DNA of 64,000 nucleotides, taken from GCA-001856825 sp038729485. GTDB lineage: Archaea; Thermoplasmatota; Thermoplasmata; Thermoplasmatales; GCA-001856825. The notes under the pieces were generated by a model. The model made no database searches. It was not told the origin of the DNA and saw only the letters and a program-made list of their open reading frames with translations. The stretch is from contig JAVYRX010000002.1 of assembly GCA_038729485.1 (NCBI GenBank), positions 62,001-126,000 of the forward strand, given 5' to 3'. Position numbers and translations under genes: made by a program. This document shows positions 62,040-64,000 of the stretch, one piece after another. Position 1 is the stretch's first letter, and the number at the start of each line of letters is the position of its first letter.

Positions 62040-63389
62040 ATGAAGCATGTAAGCAGAGCTATATTCCTCGACCAGGAGGAGATACCAAAAAAATGGTATA
62101 ATATTCAAGCGGACCTCCCGTCTCCCCTTCCCCCTCCGCTAGACCCTTCAAGTCTGGAACCCGTGAAACCGGAAAATCTATCAAGGCTCTTCGCCAAAGA
62201 ACTTGTGGCGCAGGAAGTTTCAAAAGAAAGGTACATAGACATCCCGGAAGGTGTATTGGAAGCATACCGATGGCTTCCAAGGCCCACACCACTTATCAGG
62301 GCATATGGACTTGAAAAATTTTTGAAAACGCCCGCAAGAATATACTACAAGTGGGAGGGTAACAATCCAGCGGGCAGTCACAAACCGAACACTGCACTCG
62401 CCCAGACGTACTACAATGCAAAGGATGGTACCGAAACACTCACAACAGAGACCGGTGCAGGTCAATGGGGTTCAGCCTTAGCTATGGCGGCTGCCTACTT
62501 CGGTCTAAAGGCAAGGATATACATGGTCTCCGCCAGTTACAGGCAAAAGCCTGGAAGAAAGGTAATGATGGAAACGTGGGGGGCCAGGTGTTTTCCTTCA
62601 CCCAGTGAAAACACGGAATTCGGGAGGAAGCTACTGAAGGATGACCCAGAAAATCCAGGTTCACTCGGTATAGCTATATCGGAGGCAATTGAGGATGCGC
62701 TGACCCATGAAAACACCAAATATTCACTTGGCTCTGTATTGAACCACGTTCTGCTCCACCAGACAGTAATAGGGCAGGAGGTGGAGAAACAGCTGGAGAT
62801 CGTTGAAGAAACACCTGATATCTTGGTCGGGAACATTGGTGGAGGTTCAAATTTTGGAGGGTTCTCCCTTCCGTTCATGGGCAAGAAGCTCAGAGGAAAG
62901 CTTGATGCTAGATTCGTAGCGTGTGAATCTGCCGCCGTTCCACACACAACAAAGGGGACATATGCCTACGACTACGCGGATACTGGACATCTTACTCCGT
63001 TGCTTAAAATGTTAACACTAGGGAGCGATTACAGGAACCCGCCTATACACGCCGGAGGGTTGAGATACCACGGGATGTCGCCGATAATATCGTACTTGAT
63101 AAACAGCGGATACATGGAATCCTATGCCTACCCGCAAAATGCTGTTTTTGAAGCAGGAACTATATTTGCCAGAACCGAGGGAATTATACCTGCACCCGAA
63201 TCTGCTCACGAAATAAGATTCGTAATTGATGAGGCACTGAGGTGTAAAAGGGAGGGAAAAGAGGAGGTCATAGTTTTCAACAATTCTGGGCATGGACTGT
63301 TGGATCTGTCAGCATACGATCTCTACAACCATGGTGGACTTGAGGACTACGAACCTAAACAATTTCCCTATCCTCATCTGGTACAATGA
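62040..63389 (+). CDS. TrpB2-type tryptophan synthase beta chain
   Basis: A 449-residue PLP enzyme of the TrpB2 branch, longer than TrpB1. PLP lysine is K115 in NPAGSHKPNTAL, ETGAGQWGSALAMAAAYFG follows, and NIGGGSNFGG is the phosphate loop. TrpB2 makes tryptophan from indole and serine, sometimes without TrpA. No trpA or other trp gene is beside it in this window. Confidence 0.9.
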   Translation: MKHVSRAIFLDQEEIPKKWYNIQADLPSPLPPPLDPSSLEPVKPENLSRLFAKELVAQEVSKERYIDIPEGVLEAYRWLPRPTPLIRAYGLEKFLKTPARIYYKWEGNNPAGSHKPNTALAQTYYNAKDGTETLTTETGAGQWGSALAMAAAYFGLKARIYMVSASYRQKPGRKVMMETWGARCFPSPSENTEFGRKLLKDDPENPGSLGIAISEAIEDALTHENTKYSLGSVLNHVLLHQTVIGQEVEKQLEIVEETPDILVGNIGGGSNFGGFSLPFMGKKLRGKLDARFVACESAAVPHTTKGTYAYDYADTGHLTPLLKMLTLGSDYRNPPIHAGGLRYHGMSPIISYLINSGYMESYAYPQNAVFEAGTIFARTEGIIPAPESAHEIRFVIDEALRCKREGKEEVIVFNNSGHGLLDLSAYDLYNHGGLEDYEPKQFPYPHLVQ

Positions 63390-63478
63390 TCTGAGATGGC
63401 GGAGAGTAACTTTGGAGATTGTTGTCATAAACTAATATGTGATTCCTAACGATACGCGATGAGATATAGATGAAAATA

Positions 63479-64000
63479 GATGGATTTACACCGTATATCT
63501 TTAGCGGCAACATCGCGGACTTCTTGACTCCCCCGGTAGATATGCTATCCGAAGATGACATCAAGGGGATGGCGGGAAGAAATTATAATGCGGCGGCCCT
63601 GATATTTAACCAAGATCCGGCTTCTCATCTTTCAGGACTTGTATCATCTGGAAAATTACAGAGCCTCGGGAAGAAGAAATCTATGCTTGTGCTTAGCCAG
63701 GAATTCGCGCATAACGGCGCAAAGATGTCCAGGGTAGGCCTGATCTGTTCGCTGGATATGGGAACGAACGAAAGTGAACTAATACCCCACGAATCCACAA
63801 TTCGGGAATATGTGGAGAAGAGGAAAGATTTCCTGAAGAAAACTGAGGCCCAGTTAGAGCCTGTTTTCATTGTAGCCCCTAAGCGCGACCTCGAAAACGA
63901 ACTTTTTACCGCTCTCGACAGGGGGAAAATGCTGCTCTCATTCGATGATTCTGCAGGCGTCAAAAACTCCCTGTACACTATTGATGATGAGCAAAGTATG
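63479..64000 (+). CDS. DUF1015 family protein, 3' truncated by window edge, start codon unresolved
   Basis: The open frame encodes FTPYIFSGNIADFLTPPVDML at its start, SELIPHESTIREYVEKRKDF and LEPVFIVAPKRD, matching the N-terminal half of DUF1015 proteins (the ILPHE...-type block). The frame has no ATG, GTG or TTG at its beginning; ATT 63479 directly follows an in-frame TAG (63476-63478). ATG 63469 reaches the frame only with a one-base shift. The product's role is not established. Confidence 0.7.

Noticed and set aside
1..64000. CRISPR array
   Set aside because: No regularly spaced direct repeats were seen anywhere in the window.
1..64000. Prophage or plasmid region
   Set aside because: XerA is isolated among housekeeping genes and there are no capsid, terminase, replication or toxin-antitoxin genes; only one decayed IS was found.

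Overview
The window is archaeal. It carries a long ribosomal-protein/SecY cluster with archaeal-only members (eS4, eL19, eL32, aIF1, the RNase P protein Rpp29, AdkA, an EMC3/DUF106 protein, Cbf5), an eL42-eS27-aIF2alpha-Nop10-PAC2 operon, ApgM, NMD3 and AsnRS. Many genes have TATA-like boxes about 25 bp before the first codon, which suggests leaderless transcripts. Overlapping genes inside operons use Shine-Dalgarno sites. There are no eL14/eL34 genes in the cmk-cbf5 cluster; together with the gene repertoire this points to a member of Thermoplasmata, probably near Thermoplasmatales. The assignment is an inference from gene content, without any search.

Layout. 1-1553: the end of an aconitase-X (phosphomevalonate dehydratase large subunit) gene, then a small subunit fused to a Nudix domain. 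1565-7268: AsnRS, a cysteine-rich small protein, an NMD3-like protein and IleRS. 7500-9650: the eL42-eS27-aIF2alpha-Nop10-PAC2 operon. 9722-11120: a 54-residue protein and a cation/proton antiporter. 11147-26894: a single minus-strand superoperon running uL3 to uL15, then SecY, AdkA, DUF106, Cmk and Cbf5. 27039-32111: two small membrane proteins (one a regulator), a possible structured RNA, B12-dependent ribonucleotide reductase, a winged-helix regulator and RpiA. 32256-40726: XerA recombinase, acyl-CoA dehydrogenase, an MBL hydrolase, a PurM-like protein, QueG-like protein, TPR protein, TruD and a Bcp peroxiredoxin. 41069-52989: central metabolism, including aldolase/SDR fusion, a duplicated ThyX-like protein, LsrF-like aldolase, S9 peptidase, GltD-like flavoprotein, homoserine dehydrogenase, ApgM and DUF92. 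53071-55920: Tpt1 overlapping tRNA-Ala, a PLP racemase, a cysteine hydrolase and tRNA-Ser. 55921-62039 is the most accessory-looking part: an 809-bp gap, a permease overlapping a very large GNAT/membrane fusion, and a decayed insertion sequence of 1543 bp with 34-bp terminal inverted repeats. 62040-64000: TrpB2 and the start of a DUF1015 protein.

The metabolic genes suit a heterotroph: sugar acid or deoxy-sugar aldolase, acyl-CoA oxidation, peptidase, phosphoglycerate mutase and amino-acid biosynthesis. The items most worth a second look are the dehydratase-Nudix fusion, the GNAT/two-TM protein with its overlapping permease, the split ThyX signature, the tpt1/tRNA-Ala overlap, a compact four-way-junction RNA candidate near 28190, and three genes whose protein homology begins upstream of any usable start codon.
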